From an uncultured Bifidobacteriaceae bacterium (GTDB taxonomy: Bacteria; Actinomycetota; Actinomycetes; Actinomycetales; Bifidobacteriaceae), in assembly GCA_946891915.1 (NCBI GenBank), contig CAMPNN010000014.1, positions 1-24,092 on the forward strand: 24,092 nt of DNA. The letters are read 5' to 3'. The translations under genes and the position numbers were made by a program. The notes below the pieces were generated by a model. The model made no database searches. It was given only the letters and a program-made list of their open reading frames with translations, and was not told the DNA's origin. Shown here in pieces: positions 22,466-24,092 of the stretch (position 1 is the stretch's first letter; every line of letters begins with the position of its first letter).

Positions 22466-23983
22466 ATGAGCATTCTTGATTCATACACTACAACATTCGG
22501 TTTGGTTAAAAAAATTGATGCCTTCGGGTATTTAGATTATTTGAAGCAGCATCCTAACGAGCCTCGAAAGCACGGCAAAGTGCTTCTGGTTACTGCAGAT
22601 ACTCCGCTTAAAGCGTCTCGTGGTGAGGGTAAAACAACCACAACTATTGCGTTGGTTGACGCTTTGCGTGAGCGCGGTGTGGATGCGGCTGCGGTTCTTC
22701 GTCAGCCAAGCATGGGCATTACGGCCGCTGGTTCTAAAGGTGGCGCAAGTGGCGGCGGTAAGTCTTCACTTTCTCATCCTGAGCTGATTGATTGGGGCTT
22801 GTGTGGTGAAATGGCTGCTATTGCTTGCGCGCAGAATTTGCTTGTGTCGTTTGCAGAAAAAGCAGTTGATGAAGGTGTGCTCGATACTATTCTTGTTCCT
22901 AGAGTAAGTGAGGTTCCTTCCCGCTCGTTGCGCAGTATTGCGGTTGATTTTGGTAAAGGAACTGTTCCTGAGCGTGTTGTGCTAACGCCTACTTGCGAAC
23001 TTATGCAAATCGTGGTTCTTTCGCGTAGCATGGATGAGATTTCCGAGCGCGTTGCTGCAATGATTGCTGGTACGAAGGATGGAGTTCCTCGTAAATTCGG
23101 CGATTTTGTTGACTTGTGGCGAATTACTAATATTCTTGCCGATGCTGTAAAGCCTGCAAAAACGGAAACTATTAACGGCTCTCCGATTTATGTGCATTGC
23201 GGCCCGTTTGCAAACGTTTCGCTTGGTATTCCAAGTTTAGTAAGCGTTGAAATGGCTTGCGCTGAGCATGATGTTGTGGTTGTTGAAGCAGGATACGGCA
23301 CGGATGCTGGCGCTCAAAAGTGGTTGGATATTGCTTCTCGCGAATTTGGCGCGGCTTGGCCTGCGGCTGCAGTTGTAGTTACTCGTGCTACAACTTGGCG
23401 AGATGACGAAACTTTGGCTTGGCGTTACCCGTTCCATGTTGCACGATTGGAATCGCTTAATATTCCTACTTTCCCTCTTGTTAATTTGTGGGAGGGTGAG
23501 GATGATCAAGTGCCTGAATTGTTGGAACAAGCTAAGTCTTTAGGATTCAGAAAGCCGATTGTTGGCAATTTGTTCCGCGATGGCGGCGACGGTTTGGCAG
23601 ATCAGCTTGACGATTTTGTGTCGGTAATTAGTGCTGATGCTGAAACGTTTGTGCCAGAAAGCCGCAGAGGTAAAGCGCTTTTGGATCGCGTTAAGTTGCT
23701 TTGTGAAGAAGCTTACGGTGTTCCATCTGAGCGTGTGATTGAAAAAGATGGTTTTGAGGATTCGTTATTTGCAGCGCAAGATTTGTGTGCGAATGCTGGC
23801 GTTGATTTTAACAGCCTTGCGCTAGTTGCTGTTAAGTCTCCTGCAACTATGACTGACGATGATCATAAGCCTGCTGAAGAGCGCACTGTGACTTTGAAGA
23901 AGGTGGAAGTTCATGCTGGTGCTGGTGTTGTGCAAGTAAACTTGACTTCTTCTCTCACAACTCCAATGCCAAAAATCGTGTGA
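22466..23983 (+). CDS. fhs: Formate-tetrahydrofolate ligase, divergent
   Basis: ATP-dependent synthesis of 10-formyl-tetrahydrofolate from formate, feeding purine and formyl-Met synthesis; formate is a product of the bifid fermentation. 505 residues against about 556 for the usual enzyme. Family features are KVLLVTADTPL...GEGKTTTTIAL (P-loop, about 39-63), VLRQPSMGITAAGSKGGASGGG (family: REPSLGP...KGGAAGGG) and the late LVNLWEGEDDQV. Four residues, KASR (49-52), are inserted between TPL and GEGKTT. The start at 22466 follows GAGGGG with a 3-base gap; the in-frame ATG at 22400 would add 22 residues, has no ribosome-binding site and lies before the likely transcription start. Its stop is one base from a possible convergent gene. 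Confidence 0.9.
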   Translation: MSILDSYTTTFGLVKKIDAFGYLDYLKQHPNEPRKHGKVLLVTADTPLKASRGEGKTTTTIALVDALRERGVDAAAVLRQPSMGITAAGSKGGASGGGKSSLSHPELIDWGLCGEMAAIACAQNLLVSFAEKAVDEGVLDTILVPRVSEVPSRSLRSIAVDFGKGTVPERVVLTPTCELMQIVVLSRSMDEISERVAAMIAGTKDGVPRKFGDFVDLWRITNILADAVKPAKTETINGSPIYVHCGPFANVSLGIPSLVSVEMACAEHDVVVVEAGYGTDAGAQKWLDIASREFGAAWPAAAVVVTRATTWRDDETLAWRYPFHVARLESLNIPTFPLVNLWEGEDDQVPELLEQAKSLGFRKPIVGNLFRDGGDGLADQLDDFVSVISADAETFVPESRRGKALLDRVKLLCEEAYGVPSERVIEKDGFEDSLFAAQDLCANAGVDFNSLALVAVKSPATMTDDDHKPAEERTVTLKKVEVHAGAGVVQVNLTSSLTTPMPKIV

Positions 23984-23984
23984 T

Positions 23985-24092
23985 CTATTTGGCGCGTTCT
24001 AGAAAATCTGCCCGCTTAAGCTGTTGAGCTTCTTGCGGGCGCGACGACCTGCCTGAGCGCTGCGATTTAGCGCGCGAAGGCAACTCGGAGCG
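23985..24092 (-). CDS. C-terminal end of an unidentified minus-strand gene, partial
   Basis: An open frame enters from the right edge and stops at TAG (23987-23985). It gives 35 residues rich in Arg, Ser and Gln, ending LKRADFLERAK. I cannot assign it to a family. A second minus-strand frame is also open to 23999, so the frame choice is uncertain. The frame given here ends one base from the fhs stop, a compact convergent layout like holB and the lacI-type gene. Confidence 0.4.
   Translation of the reverse strand, partial: RSELPSRAKSQRSGRSSRPQEAQQLKRADFLERAK

Noticed and set aside
24013..24045. GCCCGC...GCGGGC inverted repeat after fhs as a terminator
   Set aside because: The stem has an internal mismatch region, and no T-run follows on either strand; it more likely lies within the coding frame entering from the right.

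Overview
The window looks like chromosomal DNA from a low-GC member of the Bifidobacteriaceae, most likely Gardnerella. The reasons are: an actinobacterial dnaK-grpE-dnaJ-hspR heat-shock operon, an actinobacterial myo-inositol-phosphate synthase, the actinobacterial order topA-tmk-holB, and an AT-leaning third codon position that is unusual for an actinobacterium. The genus call is inference from gene content and base composition, not from a database search. I see no insertion sequence, prophage, CRISPR array, rRNA or tRNA; nearly all of the window is core chromosome.

Layout. 1-2563: the last codons of dnaK, then grpE, a zinc-finger-less dnaJ and the repressor hspR. 2711-3493: a HAD-family phosphatase. 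3613-6021 (minus): a class A bifunctional penicillin-binding protein, divergent from ino1 (6193-7335). 7432-7515: the small SRP RNA with its own promoter. 7593-8843: a PAP2-type membrane phosphatase. 8980-13799: topA, tmk and holB, all on the plus strand. 13813-19796: a sugar phosphotransferase island. A LacI-type repressor and HPr lie on the minus strand; they are divergent from EI, which is followed by an ascorbate-type IIA, IIB and IIC. 20002-22236: a PEBP-like protein and a C69 dipeptidase. 22466-23983: formate-tetrahydrofolate ligase. A partial minus-strand reading frame runs off the right edge.

How the genes work together. The PTS island holds a whole phosphorelay: PEP to EI to HPr to IIA to IIB, then to a sugar crossing IIC. 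The EI/HPr divergent region carries three CG-centred palindromes placed around a good sigma-70-type promoter, so the LacI protein next to ptsH is the natural candidate to control them. No catabolic enzyme for the imported sugar is present, so the substrate stays open.

The most unexpected signal is not a gene. At least four stop codons (dnaJ, the HAD gene, ino1, ulaA) lie inside short tandem duplications with periods of 11, 12, 18 and 10 bp. Further short tandem arrays (periods 19, 16 and 12 bp) follow dnaJ, hspR and ptsI. In two cases the period is a multiple of three, which creates several in-frame back-up stop codons. Other points of note are a CxC-x3-CxC extension on thymidylate kinase, a duplicated DIFSMF segment in the zinc-less DnaJ, a divergent and insertion-bearing P-loop in the formate-THF ligase, and a possibly leaderless PEBP gene.
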